Origin: Phytomonospora sp040655735
GTDB taxonomy: Bacteria > Actinomycetota > Actinomycetes > Mycobacteriales > Micromonosporaceae
Reading direction: 5' to 3'
Assembly: GCF_040655735.1 (NCBI RefSeq)
Contig: NZ_JBFAKK010000001.1
Coordinates: forward strand, 911,192 to 975,191
DNA: 64,000 nucleotides
Shown in pieces: positions 17,900 to 26,963 of the stretch (position 1 is the stretch's first letter; every line of letters starts with the position of its first letter). The notes beneath the pieces are model-generated. The model did not search any database. It saw only the letters and a program-made list of their open reading frames with translations, and had not been told where the DNA came from. The translations under genes were made by a program, and so were the position numbers.

Positions 17900-19017
17900 G
17901 GAAGCCGGGAGGCCGCTAAACCGATCCGGCGGCGGACCGCGCGAAGGATGCGCTTGAGGCCGGTCGGGGCCGCGGGCTTGACGGCAGCGGCCTTCGGGGC
18001 GGGCTTGGGCGCGGCGAGGGCCCGGCGGCGGGCTTCGATGGCCTCGACGACCTGGTCCTCGCGGTCGTCGAGGAGGTGCTGGGCGAGTTTTCGCCAGCGG
18101 GCCGGGGCCCATTCCAGGATCTGGGGCGTCGCCCACACGGCGAGGAGGTCGCGCGCGGCTTTGTAGGTGGTGATCTGGGCGTCGGGCGCCAGGTCGAGGT
18201 AGAGCCGCTCCATGCGGCTGAAGACGTCGATGCGCAGGTGCCGGTAGATGAGCCTGTCGCGCACCCGCCCGGGCTCGACGCGGGAGGCGATCAGCTCCAT
18301 GACCTCGCCGACGACCTGGTAGACCTCCTCGGCGGTGGCGCCTCCGCGCTGGGTGACGCTGGTGCCGTCGGCGCGTTCGTTCCAGTAGTAGCACTCGTAG
18401 TCGGCCAGCACGGAGATCGCGGCGGCGTTGAGGTAGGCACCGACGACGAAGAGCTGGTCCTCGTGGGCGAGCATGCCCTCACCGAAGCGGAGCCGCGCGC
18501 GGTCGATCAGGGAGCGCCGGAACAGCTGGAGCGGGGCCAGCGACATCTGGTGGTAGATCCGGCAGTCCTGGTCGGCGAGGTCCATACGTGGGAGGGTCTC
18601 GGCGAACAGCTTCGCGGGGACCTTCCGGCCGCCGACTCCGACCATCTTTCCCAGCACGACGTCGGTGCCCTCGCGGTCGGCCATCGCGCACATGCGCTCC
18701 AGCGCCTCAAGGCCGAGCCAGTCGTCGGCGTCGAGGAAGAACACGTACTCGCCACCGGCCAGGCGAAGGCCGGTGTTGCGGGGCGCGCCGGGCCCACCGG
18801 AGTTGGCCTGATGGACGACGCGCAGACGCGGCTCCCGGGCGGCGAGGAGATCGAGGTCCTCGGCACTGCCGTCGTCGGACCCGTCGTCGACGACGATGAT
18901 CTCGATCAGCTCGGCAGGCATCGTCTGGTCGAGGACCGACCGCAGGGTGCGCTGGAGCGTGGGGCGGCAGTTGTAGGCCGGTATGATCACACTGACTTTC
19001 GCGCCGGTCAACGGCAT
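17740..19017 (-). CDS. Glycosyltransferase family 2
   Basis: 425 residues from ATG at 19017. GT-A fold: VSVIIPAYNC, the UDP-sugar region VVDDGSDDGSAEDL, and the metal site FLDADDWLG. The helical C-terminal part (about 215-340) resembles TagF/CpsJ-like wall-polymer transferases with ITTYKAARDLLAVWA. The last 80 residues are alanine-, lysine- and arginine-rich and the frame runs 160 bp into the end of the convergent ABC permease, so the natural stop may have been lost or the tail may be genuine and disordered. Probably cytoplasmic face of the membrane, adding sugars to an envelope polymer. Confidence 0.87.
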   Translation of the reverse strand: MPLTGAKVSVIIPAYNCRPTLQRTLRSVLDQTMPAELIEIIVVDDGSDDGSAEDLDLLAAREPRLRVVHQANSGGPGAPRNTGLRLAGGEYVFFLDADDWLGLEALERMCAMADREGTDVVLGKMVGVGGRKVPAKLFAETLPRMDLADQDCRIYHQMSLAPLQLFRRSLIDRARLRFGEGMLAHEDQLFVVGAYLNAAAISVLADYECYYWNERADGTSVTQRGGATAEEVYQVVGEVMELIASRVEPGRVRDRLIYRHLRIDVFSRMERLYLDLAPDAQITTYKAARDLLAVWATPQILEWAPARWRKLAQHLLDDREDQVVEAIEARRRALAAPKPAPKAAAVKPAAPTGLKRILRAVRRRIGLAASRLPQSSRTPTRTAAASSAAAAHAAVTARPAQGPIGSWSRPVVAWTARPALIGATC

Positions 19018-19166
19018 CCCCGTTTCTGTTCGGGCACGGTGCGGACCGGGCGTCACGGTGTGAGCGGTCGGCGGCCGCGGGGCAAGGACGAAGAATGATC
19101 ATAACTGGGGACGATCCACTCGTCTCGTGACTCTTGTCATGCTCCACGGCGCGGTGACCGGCGCGG

Positions 19167-19772
19167 TCAGGCGTGGATGGAGTTGTAGCCCGCGACGAGC
19201 CACCGGCCGTCGTCGTCGGACGGTTCGTCCTCGGGCGCCGGTCCTGTTCCGTGCGCGGTCACATCACCCCACACCTCCTCGTCGGCCAGGACCCACACGT
19301 GTCCGTCGGACGGGAGCAGTGGTTCGGTGAGCGCCGGGATGGCGGCCTTCGGCCAGTCGACGGTGACGTCGATGTCGCCGGGTTGTTCGGAGGCGATCTC
19401 CTCGAACTCTGCGGCAAAAAAGTCCTCAAGCCACTCGCCGGGATCCTCGGTGTACTCGTCGCGGCGATCGGCGAACTCACCACCGGCCTCGGGCGCGCCA
19501 CCGCGCGGCTCACCGTGTTCGTCGAAGGTGATCGCTTCGAGCCCGGCGACTTTCACCCGCAGCAGGGGGTAGAGGCTCGTCTCGACCGTGAGCCGCCCGC
19601 CCTGGTAGACCCTGAACAGGAGATCGTCTCCCTCCGCCGAGGCCCAGTTCCCCATCCGGACGTAGTCGACGGCGGCCCGCTGGATCGCCGCGAGGTCACA
19701 GCCGACCTCGATGTCCTCCCAGCCGCCGCCTCCCTGGTGGAAGGAACCCTCGAACACGTAGAAGCTGTACAC
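19167..19772 (-). CDS. Acidic hypothetical protein
   Basis: 201 residues from GTG at 19772; the frame is open further back but the upstream part looks non-coding. No recognised domain. The protein is strongly acidic, with a glycine-rich start (HQGGGGWED), a cluster of glutamates around EYTEDPGEWLEDFFAAEFEEI and a C-terminal acidic stretch EDEPSDDDG. No signal peptide or membrane segment. Two genes on, a CDI-type immunity gene lies in the same direction, so an immunity role is conceivable but unsupported. Confidence 0.6.
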   Translation of the reverse strand: MYSFYVFEGSFHQGGGGWEDIEVGCDLAAIQRAAVDYVRMGNWASAEGDDLLFRVYQGGRLTVETSLYPLLRVKVAGLEAITFDEHGEPRGGAPEAGGEFADRRDEYTEDPGEWLEDFFAAEFEEIASEQPGDIDVTVDWPKAAIPALTEPLLPSDGHVWVLADEEVWGDVTAHGTGPAPEDEPSDDDGRWLVAGYNSIHA

Positions 19773-20092
19773 GCCGCCACTCCCGCACGATCCCCAGCCG
19801 GCCCGGCCGGCCACCGCCGCCTGTCGAACACAGGCAGGACTAGGTTCTACCAAGGCCGTGAAACAGTCGTTCGAACGGCCCTCGCGCCGGGAATCCACTG
19901 TGGAACCCGAAAGCACGGCCTGTCGCACCAGGGCACGACCCTCGCCGACCATGATGAGTCTCGGCCTCCGGCCTGACAGACCCGGCGAGTTCGCCGGGCA
20001 TCACGCGATCGCTCTTGCCCGTTCGCTCGGGCACTCCACGATCTGCGCCGGCACCGGCCACGTCGTATCGAGGGGCTCCGGTGGATCAGGCG
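19773..20092. other. Gene-free stretch
   Basis: Several overlapping short frames exist on both strands, but none has a plausible ribosome site, codon pattern or recognisable domain. I see no terminator-grade hairpin. The region may hold the promoter for the acidic protein gene at its left end and decayed sequence otherwise. Confidence 0.4.
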
Positions 20093-20482
20093 TCAGTGCT
20101 CTGCGGCCAGGAACCGTTCGACAACCTGCTGGATGACCGGGGGTACATCGGCCAAGCCCGCAGCGATCAGGCGAAGCTCATCCCTGAGGTCGGGGAAGTC
20201 CTCCCAGGCCGCGGGGTCGCAGGTGATGACCGCCGACAGCAGCACACCCGGATACATGTCGCCTTCTGCCATCGGGTCCTCTCGCAACACCTCGACTGCC
20301 AGCGGCAGGAGGTGGCGCAGCCCGATGTCCTGTCGGATCAGCAAGCGCATGTCCTCGACGGTCAGCTCGCCAATCGGTTGTCGGCGAAGCGCATGCGCCG
20401 TTGCGACCAGGCGGGTCGTGTCGGCCGGAGGATCCGGCGAGCGATCACCCTCGAGGTCCTCAAGTGAGCGGTCACGGTTCAC
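20093..20482 (-). CDS. CDI-type immunity protein (CdiI_3-like), orphan
   Basis: 129 residues from GTG at 20482. The layout SLEDLEGDRSPDPP, then RRQPIGELTVEDMRLLIRQ, IGLRHLLPLAVEVL and EDPMAEGDMYPGVLLSAV matches the contact-dependent growth inhibition immunity family found widely as single genes in actinobacteria. Such proteins bind and neutralise a C-terminal toxin domain of a polymorphic toxin. No toxin gene is in the window. It starts 5 bp after the stop of a short frameshifted remnant on the same strand. Confidence 0.72.
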   Translation of the reverse strand: MNRDRSLEDLEGDRSPDPPADTTRLVATAHALRRQPIGELTVEDMRLLIRQDIGLRHLLPLAVEVLREDPMAEGDMYPGVLLSAVITCDPAAWEDFPDLRDELRLIAAGLADVPPVIQQVVERFLAAEH

Positions 20483-20487
20483 CGGGC

Positions 20488-20648
20488 TCAGGCCTCTGCA
20501 TCGTCTTCCTCGGGTCCCCACCAGTAGAGGACACCGTTGTCGTAGTCACGGTCGGGATAGGCGACGACGACCGCAGTAAGCCCTGAGCTTCGGCCAGCGG
20601 CGCAAGCGCCCGTCGTGCCCCGGCTAGGAAGTCCCCGAACGCACCCAC
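20488..20648 (-). pseudogene. Frameshifted small-protein remnant upstream of immunity gene
   Basis: Two reading frames each carry half of a sensible protein. From GTG at 20648 one frame reads GAFGDFLAGARRALAPLAEAQ; the adjoining frame continues GLTAVVVAYPDRDYDNGVLYWWGP and stops at 20488, and they join near 20575-20585. The hydrophobic/aromatic pattern of the second half looks like real protein, while the single open frame covering 20488-20727 has a low-quality N-terminus. I read it as a gene with a one-base frameshift or a truncated relic of a toxin/immunity cassette. Confidence 0.45.
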
Positions 20649-20786
20649 TCCGGCAACTTAGCCTGTTCCTGGCACCGCCCTTGGTGCGCCCTCGCCGCCC
20701 GGCAAGCAACATGCCGAGCTGTATCACGCAGGCTCCCTGCCTATAGGTCTTCCCTCGCGGCCATCACCGGGGTAAGGTCCGAAGCC

Positions 20787-22253
20787 ATGATCACCCCTAA
20801 GCGTTGGCGCATCGCCGTAGGCGGAATCCACATCGAGTCCTCGACCTTCTCACCGCACCGCGCGGGCCACGACGACTTCACCGTCACCCGCGGCGCCGAA
20901 CTGCTCGCCCGCTACTCGGCCCTCGCCGAGCACGTCGAATGGGTCCCCCTCGTGCACGCGCGAGCGCTTCCCGGCGGCGCGGTCACGGCCGACTTCTTCC
21001 GTGAGACCACCGCCGAGCTCATCGACGGTCTCACCGCCGCCCATGCCGAGGCCCCCCTGGACGGCGTCTACCTCGACATCCACGGCGCCATGAGCGTCGA
21101 GAACGTCCCCGACGCCGAAGGCCACCTCGCCAAAGCCGTCCGCGACGTCATCGGCGCCGGCGTGCTGGTCTCAGCCTCGATGGACCCCCACGGCAACGTC
21201 TCACGCCGGCTCGTCGACAACGTCGACCTGCTCACCTCCCACCGCATGTCGCCGCACGAGGACTCGCCGCTGACCATCCAGCGCGCCCAGGACAAACTCG
21301 TCGCCTGCCTCGACGACGGCGTCCGCCCGCAGCGCGCGTGGGTCACCGTCCCCGTCCTGCTCCCCGGCGAGAAGGCCTGCACCCGCGACGAACCCGCCAA
21401 GGGCCTCTACGGCCGCCTTCCGGCCATCGAAGCCCTCGACGGCGTCATCGACGCCGCCATCTGGATCGGGTACGCCTGGGCCGACGAACCCCGCTGCCGC
21501 GCCGCCGTGGTCGTCTCCGGCACCGACACCGACCTCATCGCCGCCAAGGCCGAAGAACTCGCCGCCGCGTGGTGGGCCGCCCGCGGCGACTTCGCCTTCT
21601 CCACCACCTCCGCCGACGCCGACAGCGCCATCAGCGCCGCCCTCGCCGCCAACGAACGCCCCTTCTTCATCTCCGACTCCGGCGACAACCCCACCGCCGG
21701 CGGCTCCGGCGACGTCCCCCACACCCTCACCCGCCTGCTCGCCCACCCCGCGCTCGCCTCGGGCGAGGCCACCGCCGTGTGGGCCTCCTGCGTGGCCCCG
21801 GCCGCCGTGGCGACCTGCGTCGAGGCCGGCCTCGGCGCCCGCGTCGACGTCCGCGTCGGCGGCGAGCTCGGCTACGACGGCGGGGCGAGCGTGGCCCTGT
21901 CGGGCGAGGTCACCTCGATCCTGCGCGACGACCCGACCGGCGGTGACATCGTCGTGGTCACCAGCGGCGGGGTGCACGCCGTGCTCACCGCGCGCCGCAA
22001 GCCCTACCACTACATCTCCGACTTCACCGCGCTCGGCCTCGACCCCTCGGGCGTCGACGTGACCGTCGTCAAGATCGGCTACCTGGTGCCCGACCTGTTC
22101 GACGCGGCGAAGGGCTGGATCCTCGGCCTGACGCCCGGCGGTGTCGACCAGGACATCGTGCGCCTGGGTCACGTGGGCGTGGAGCGCCCGATCTTCCCGC
22201 TCGACGAGACCATGACCGACCCCGACTTCACGCCGGTGGTGCTGTCGTCATGA
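20787..22253 (+). CDS. M81 family metallopeptidase (MlrC-like)
   Basis: 488 residues, the typical full length of the MlrC/M81 family named after microcystin degradation. N-terminal domain: GGIHIESSTFSPHRAG, then DIHGAMSV with the metal-binding D-H pair, SASMDPHGNVS and TSHRMSPHEDS giving further histidines. The C-terminal MlrC domain carries ISDSGDNPTAGGSGD. Natural substrates in soil bacteria are unknown, probably small peptides or cyclic amides. The downstream kinase-fold gene overlaps by ATGA, so both act together in an unknown pathway. Confidence 0.9.
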   Translation: MITPKRWRIAVGGIHIESSTFSPHRAGHDDFTVTRGAELLARYSALAEHVEWVPLVHARALPGGAVTADFFRETTAELIDGLTAAHAEAPLDGVYLDIHGAMSVENVPDAEGHLAKAVRDVIGAGVLVSASMDPHGNVSRRLVDNVDLLTSHRMSPHEDSPLTIQRAQDKLVACLDDGVRPQRAWVTVPVLLPGEKACTRDEPAKGLYGRLPAIEALDGVIDAAIWIGYAWADEPRCRAAVVVSGTDTDLIAAKAEELAAAWWAARGDFAFSTTSADADSAISAALAANERPFFISDSGDNPTAGGSGDVPHTLTRLLAHPALASGEATAVWASCVAPAAVATCVEAGLGARVDVRVGGELGYDGGASVALSGEVTSILRDDPTGGDIVVVTSGGVHAVLTARRKPYHYISDFTALGLDPSGVDVTVVKIGYLVPDLFDAAKGWILGLTPGGVDQDIVRLGHVGVERPIFPLDETMTDPDFTPVVLSS

Positions 22254-23038
22254 ACGGTGAGCGGCTCGCCGGGGGCGGCGTCAACGAGGTGGTGCGCATC
22301 GGCGCGACCGTGCGCCGTCCCGCCGGGCCGCACACGCCTGCGGTGCACGCCCTCCTCGGCCACCTGGCCGGGAAGGGCTACCCGGGTGCGCCACGGGCGC
22401 ACGGGTTCGACGACGAGGGCCGCGAGATCCTCGACTTCATGCCCGGGGAAGTCGCCCATTACCCCCTGCCCGGCTACGTCGTCGCCGATGCGGGCCTGAC
22501 CGCGGCCGCGCGGCTCATCCGGGATCTGCACGACGCCACCGAAGGGTTCAGCACTGCGCCCGGAGCGGTGTGGATGCTCCCTCCGCGCGAACCGGCCGAG
22601 GTCATCTGCCACGGCGACCTCGCGCCCTACAACTGCGTCTACGTCGCCGAGCGGCCGGTGGCGTTCATCGACTTCGACACCGCCCACCCCGGGCCGCGCG
22701 TGTGGGACTTCGCCTACGCCGCCTACCGGTTCGTGCCCCTGACCGACCCCGGCGGGCCCGAGGGAAGCGCCGAAACCGGCGAGCAGGCCCGCAGGCTGCG
22801 GGTCTTCGCCGACGCCTACGGCCTGTCCGCCGGTGACCGCGAGGTCCTCGCCGCGGCGGTCGTGGCGCGGCTGGAGACCATGGTGGCGTTCATGCGCGGG
22901 CGCGCCGCCGACGGTGACGCCGCCTTCGCCTCGCACATCGAGCAAGGCCACGACCGGCTCTACCTCGGCGACATCGACTACATCGGCGCGGTCGCCCCGG
23001 TCCTCACCGCTGCGCTGCTCGCCCCGGACAAGCCTTAG
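22250..23038 (+). CDS. Aminoglycoside phosphotransferase family (APH/ChoK fold) protein
   Basis: 262 residues. Catalytic motif ICHGDLAPYNCVY followed by AFIDFDTAHPGPRVWDFAYAAYRF, the usual catalytic aspartate and metal aspartate. This subgroup (HGDLAPYN...FIDFD...P..WD.AYA) is a broad small-molecule kinase group rather than a resistance clade. Translationally coupled by ATGA to the M81 peptidase. The TAG stop overlaps the TAA stop of the convergent recombinase gene in the same four bases. Confidence 0.85.
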   Translation: MNGERLAGGGVNEVVRIGATVRRPAGPHTPAVHALLGHLAGKGYPGAPRAHGFDDEGREILDFMPGEVAHYPLPGYVVADAGLTAAARLIRDLHDATEGFSTAPGAVWMLPPREPAEVICHGDLAPYNCVYVAERPVAFIDFDTAHPGPRVWDFAYAAYRFVPLTDPGGPEGSAETGEQARRLRVFADAYGLSAGDREVLAAAVVARLETMVAFMRGRAADGDAAFASHIEQGHDRLYLGDIDYIGAVAPVLTAALLAPDKP

Positions 23039-24000
23039 CGCAGCGGCTTGGCCTCGGGCAGCGTCAGGCGGTCCACCGCCGCGCGGCGCTGCCGCTCCGG
23101 GCGCCGGTCGTAGCGGGCGGTCGTGGCCGGTGAGGCGTGCCCGACCAGGCCCTGCGCGGTGGCCAGGTCGACACCGGCGTCGAGGAGCTCGCCGATGAAG
23201 GTGCGGCGGAAGTCGTGCGGGCTGCGCGCGGGCGCCTCGGCCTGCGCGAGGCGGCGGGTGAGGATGTCGGCGACGGCCTGACCCGACATCGCCGCGACGG
23301 CGCCATCGCGCAGACGCAGCTTCCCGCCTTTGCTGATCGGCCCGAACAAGGCGCCGGGGGCCTTCCCCCGAACGGCGAGCCACGCTTCGAGGCGTGCCAC
23401 GGCCTGCGAGGTCAGGTAGACCAGGCGCTGTTTGTTGCGCTTGCCGGTGACCTGGAAGGAGCGGCCGGCGCCGTCGTAGTCGCCCAGGGCGAGCGCGGCG
23501 AGTTCCGCGCGGCGGCATCCGGTCGAGTAGAGGACGGCCAGGATCGCGGCGTCGCGGCGCCCCGCGGGCGACTCGTCGGCGTCGCAGACGGCCAGGGCGG
23601 CGCCGAGCACTTCGCCGGGGACGTGCTGCCCGTGAGGGAGGCGGTGCTGTTCGACGGTGGGCAGGTCGGCGGCGCGCTGGTAGTCCTCGGCGGTCATCAG
23701 GCCCAGTCGCCAGGCTTCCTTGAGGACGCGGCGCAGGGCGACGAGGTGCTTGTTGACGTAGGCGGCGGCCCAGCCCTGTTCGCACAGGATGGTGCGGATG
23801 CGGGTGGTGTGCTCGTAGCGCAGCAGGTGCCAGGGCTGTCCGGCGCCGGTGTCCTCGTCCTGGCCGGTCATCAGCCGTGCTACGCGGTCGAGGCAGCCGC
23901 GCATCGAGCGGCGCGACTCGGCGCTGTCGAGGCTGTCCAGATAGGTCGTATAGGGGTCGGCGCCGACCGCCGCGTCACGCTGCCGGGGTAGCTCCATCAT
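23035..24000 (-). CDS. Tyrosine recombinase/integrase, solitary
   Basis: About 321 residues from ATG at 24000 (ATG 23997 and GTG 24009 are alternatives). N-terminal SAM-like core-binding domain about 10-120; catalytic domain with arginine in STGCRRAELAALALGD, a lysine in VTGKRNKQRLVYL, the H-x-x-R box SPHDFRRTF, the second histidine in LVGHASPATTARY and the nucleophilic tyrosine in that last stretch. No excisionase, no element genes and no recognised att repeats adjoin it, so it looks like a stable chromosomal recombinase or the relic of an integrated element. Confidence 0.88.
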   Translation of the reverse strand: MMELPRQRDAAVGADPYTTYLDSLDSAESRRSMRGCLDRVARLMTGQDEDTGAGQPWHLLRYEHTTRIRTILCEQGWAAAYVNKHLVALRRVLKEAWRLGLMTAEDYQRAADLPTVEQHRLPHGQHVPGEVLGAALAVCDADESPAGRRDAAILAVLYSTGCRRAELAALALGDYDGAGRSFQVTGKRNKQRLVYLTSQAVARLEAWLAVRGKAPGALFGPISKGGKLRLRDGAVAAMSGQAVADILTRRLAQAEAPARSPHDFRRTFIGELLDAGVDLATAQGLVGHASPATTARYDRRPERQRRAAVDRLTLPEAKPLR

Positions 24001-24112
24001 GGACGACACGCGCCCAAGCCTAGGCCAGCGGCTGCCTGGCGTGCTCGGACACACGGGTCCGGCTGTCGCCGACGCGGCCCGCCGGGCCGTGCGGCTCTGA
24101 CAGGATCGGGTG

Positions 24113-24517
24113 ATGGCAGATTCGCAGGCGTCGCGTGATCCCGAACTCGCCGAGCGGGCCGGTGCGGTGTTCGACATGGCCCGCACCGGCGACACCGCGC
24201 GGCTGGCGGCCTACGTCGACTCCGGGGTCTCGGCCGATCTCGCCGACGGGAAGGGCGACACGCTGCTGATGCTGGCGGCCTATCACGGTCACGTTTCGGC
24301 GGTGCGGATGCTCCTGGAGCACGGCGCCGATCCCAATGTCCTCAACGGGCGCGGGCAGAGCCCGCTGGCGGGGGCGGTGTTCAAGGCCGAGGCCGAGGTG
24401 GTGCGGACTCTCCTCGACGGGGGCGCCGATCCCGAGATCGGGGTCCCTTCGGCCACCGAGACGGCGCGGATGTTCGAGCAGGCGAAGTTCCTCGCCTGGT
24501 TTCGGCCCTCATCCTGA
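24113..24517 (+). CDS. Ankyrin repeat protein
   Basis: 134 residues containing three ankyrin units (about 15-115): DLADGKGDTLLMLAAYHGH, VRMLLEHGADPNVLNGRGQS and VVRTLLDGGADPEIG are the diagnostic helix-turn-helix-beta-hairpin pieces. No signal peptide. Short ankyrin proteins of this type occur widely in bacteria as protein-binding modules; no partner is evident. The following rhomboid gene starts 75 bp downstream. Confidence 0.88.
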   Translation: MADSQASRDPELAERAGAVFDMARTGDTARLAAYVDSGVSADLADGKGDTLLMLAAYHGHVSAVRMLLEHGADPNVLNGRGQSPLAGAVFKAEAEVVRTLLDGGADPEIGVPSATETARMFEQAKFLAWFRPSS

Positions 24518-24592
24518 CAGGCGGCGGGTGCCTGCGTCACGGGCACTTCCTCGGGTGGGGCCCGGTGGTCGGGAGTGTCTACCGTAGGGGAC

Positions 24593-25216
24593 ATGACTGA
24601 CCTACCCCCGCCGGTGATCCCGGATTCAGGGCCGCGCAGGCGGCTGCCTTCCGGGACGTTGTCGGGGATCGTGGGCCTGCTGGCGGCCACAGCCCTGCTG
24701 TGGGTCCTCGAAGGCGTCGACTACGTCCTGCCCGGCGACATGGACTCTCTCGGCATCGTCCCGCGCGACGTCGACGGACTCCCCGGGATCGCGCTGGCAC
24801 CGTTCCTGCACGCCGGCTTCGACCACCTGGCCGCCAACACGGTGCCGCTGCTGGTGCTGGGTTTCCTGGCGGCCCTGCGCGGGCCCGGCCGTTTCGTGCT
24901 CGCCACGGTCATCATCGTGCTGGTCAGCGGGATCGGCGTGTGGCTGACGAGCCCGCCGTTGACGGTGACGGTCGGCGCCAGCGGCGTGGTGTTCGGGTAC
25001 TTCGGCTACGTCCTCGGGCGCGGGTTGTTCGACCGGCGCCTGCTCGACATCGCCGTGGCGGCGGTGGTGCTGTTCGTGTACGGGTCGATCGTGTGGGGAG
25101 TGCTGCCCGGCCAGGCCGGCATCTCCTGGCAGGCGCACCTGTTCGGGCTGGTCGGCGGGGTCCTGGCGGCGTGGGTGCTGCGCGGGCCGCGCAAGGCGCC
25201 CGTCAACATGAGCTGA
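24593..25216 (+). CDS. Rhomboid family intramembrane serine protease
   Basis: 207 residues, six predicted helices. The catalytic dyad is visible: serine in VGASGVVFGYFG (GxSG motif) and histidine in WQAHLFGLVGG near the C-terminus. HAGFDHLAANTVPLLVLG is the conserved loop-plus-helix 2. Cleaves single-pass membrane proteins within the bilayer. ATG at 24593 follows TAGGGGAC. Substrates unknown. Confidence 0.92.
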   Translation: MTDLPPPVIPDSGPRRRLPSGTLSGIVGLLAATALLWVLEGVDYVLPGDMDSLGIVPRDVDGLPGIALAPFLHAGFDHLAANTVPLLVLGFLAALRGPGRFVLATVIIVLVSGIGVWLTSPPLTVTVGASGVVFGYFGYVLGRGLFDRRLLDIAVAAVVLFVYGSIVWGVLPGQAGISWQAHLFGLVGGVLAAWVLRGPRKAPVNMS

Positions 25217-25223
25217 CCGGCGT

Positions 25224-26963
25224 TCAGCCGCCGTGCCAGGAGCGCCACAGCGCGGCGTAGGTACCGCCGGCGGCGGCGAGCTCGTCGTGGCTGCCCAGCT
25301 CGGTGACCACCCCGTTCTCCATGACCGCGACACGGTCGGCGTCGTGGGCGGTGTGGAGCCGGTGGGCGATGGCGATGACGGTGCGGCCTTCGAGGACGGC
25401 GGCCAGGGACCGTTCGGCGTCGCGGGCCGCTCGCGGGTCGAGCATCGAGGTCGCCTCGTCGAGGATGAGGGTGTGCGGGTCGGCGAGGACGAGCCGCGCG
25501 AGGGCCAGCTGCTGCGACTGGGACGCGTCGGGCCGCATGCCACCGGCGCCGAGCATCGTGTCGAGACCGCCGGGAAGCGCCTCGGCCCAGGTCGCGCCCA
25601 CGGCTTCGAGCGCGTCGAACATGCGACGGTCGTCGGCGTCGGGGGCGGCCAGGGCGAGGTTGTCGCGGAGGGTCCCGAGGAAGACGTGGTGCTCCTGGGT
25701 GACCAGGGCGACGCGCCTGCGCAGCTCGGCGGGGTCGAGGTCGGTGACGTCGACGCCGCCGATGGTGACGCGGCCGGTGCCGGGCGCGTCGATGCCGGCC
25801 AGTAGCCGCCCGAGAGTGGACTTGCCCGCGCCCGAGGGACCCACGATGGCCAGGCGCTCGCCGGGACGGACCGACAAGGTCACCCCGCGCAGGACGTCGT
25901 GGCCGGGAAGGTAGGCGTAGCCGACGTCGGTGATGTCGAGCCGGTCACCGTCGGGGGTGCGGCCGGAGGGAGCCGGGGCCGCGGGTGCCTTGCCGACGCC
26001 TTCGATGCGCGCGAAGGCCGCGCTGCCGCTTTGCAGGTTCTCGATCCAGATCAGGATCGTGTTGATCGGGTCGACCAGCTGCCACAGATAGAGGGTGGCC
26101 GCCGCGACGGTGCCGAGGGTGACCTGGTCGTTGAGGTAGAAGGCGCCGCCCACCAGCAGGGTCGCGGCCACGGGGAGAGTGTGGGCGATGTCGATGCTGG
26201 GGAACAGGACGCTGCGCAAGGCCAGGGTGCGCACGCGAGTGGCGAAAGCGGCGCCGATGTGGGCGTCGTTGCCGCCGATGCGGTCGGCGCGCATGCGCAG
26301 CACCTCGACGGTGCGGGCACCTTCGGCGGTTGCGGCGAGATCTTCGGCCAGTTCGGTGTTGGCGGCGCCTTCGGCGAGGTAGGCGTCGCGGGCGCGGCGC
26401 AGGTACCAGCGCGTGACCAGGGCCAACGCGGGCATGGAGATCAGCGCGCACAGCCCCAGCACGGGGTCGAGGAAGAAGATCGCGCCGATCATGAAGGTCA
26501 TCTGGACGAAGCCGAGGAAGATCTCGGGCAGGGCGTCGCGTGCGCTGTTGCCGACGGTGGCCACATCCGACGACGCGCGGGTCATCAGGTCGCCGGTACC
26601 GGCGTGCTCGACGGTGGACATCGGCAGGTCGAGGGCGCTGTCGAGGAAGCGTTCACGCAGGCGGGCCAGGGCCCGCTCGCCGAAGCGGTGCCCGGCGTAG
26701 CGGGCGAAGCGGGTGAGCAGGACCTGGGCGAGGACGAAGGCGCAGGCGGTGGCGGCCAGGGCGTCGACGGTCGTGGTGGTGGTGCCGGACTCGACCTGGT
26801 CGATGATGCGGCCGACGATCCAGGGCCCGGCCAGTCCGGCGGCGGCCGAGGCGCAGTAGAGCACCAGGACGGTGATCATGGCGCGGCGGTCGTCGGTCAG
26901 CAGCCGCCAGGTGGCGCTGCGGACGTCGCGGCGGTCGGCGACGGGAAGGCGTGCGGTGGTCAT
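25224..26963 (-). CDS. ABC exporter half-transporter with canonical Walker motifs and degenerate signature
   Basis: 579 residues: six-helix transmembrane domain (about 25-310) fused to a nucleotide-binding domain. Walker A VGPSGAGKST, Q-loop VTQEHHVF, Walker B TLILDEATSMLD and H-loop AIAHRLHT are intact, but where LSGGQ is expected the protein reads PDASQSQQLALARL. Its partner, encoded immediately upstream with an ATGA overlap, has the complementary defects. Together they form a heterodimer with one complete ATP site (Walker motifs from this subunit, signature from the other). Exported substrate unknown. Confidence 0.92.
   Translation of the reverse strand: MTTARLPVADRRDVRSATWRLLTDDRRAMITVLVLYCASAAAGLAGPWIVGRIIDQVESGTTTTTVDALAATACAFVLAQVLLTRFARYAGHRFGERALARLRERFLDSALDLPMSTVEHAGTGDLMTRASSDVATVGNSARDALPEIFLGFVQMTFMIGAIFFLDPVLGLCALISMPALALVTRWYLRRARDAYLAEGAANTELAEDLAATAEGARTVEVLRMRADRIGGNDAHIGAAFATRVRTLALRSVLFPSIDIAHTLPVAATLLVGGAFYLNDQVTLGTVAAATLYLWQLVDPINTILIWIENLQSGSAAFARIEGVGKAPAAPAPSGRTPDGDRLDITDVGYAYLPGHDVLRGVTLSVRPGERLAIVGPSGAGKSTLGRLLAGIDAPGTGRVTIGGVDVTDLDPAELRRRVALVTQEHHVFLGTLRDNLALAAPDADDRRMFDALEAVGATWAEALPGGLDTMLGAGGMRPDASQSQQLALARLVLADPHTLILDEATSMLDPRAARDAERSLAAVLEGRTVIAIAHRLHTAHDADRVAVMENGVVTELGSHDELAAAGGTYAALWRSWHGG

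Noticed and set aside
19840..20061. 73-residue minus-strand ORF before the acidic protein gene
   Set aside because: Low-quality composition, no ribosome site; overlaps equally long frames on both strands.
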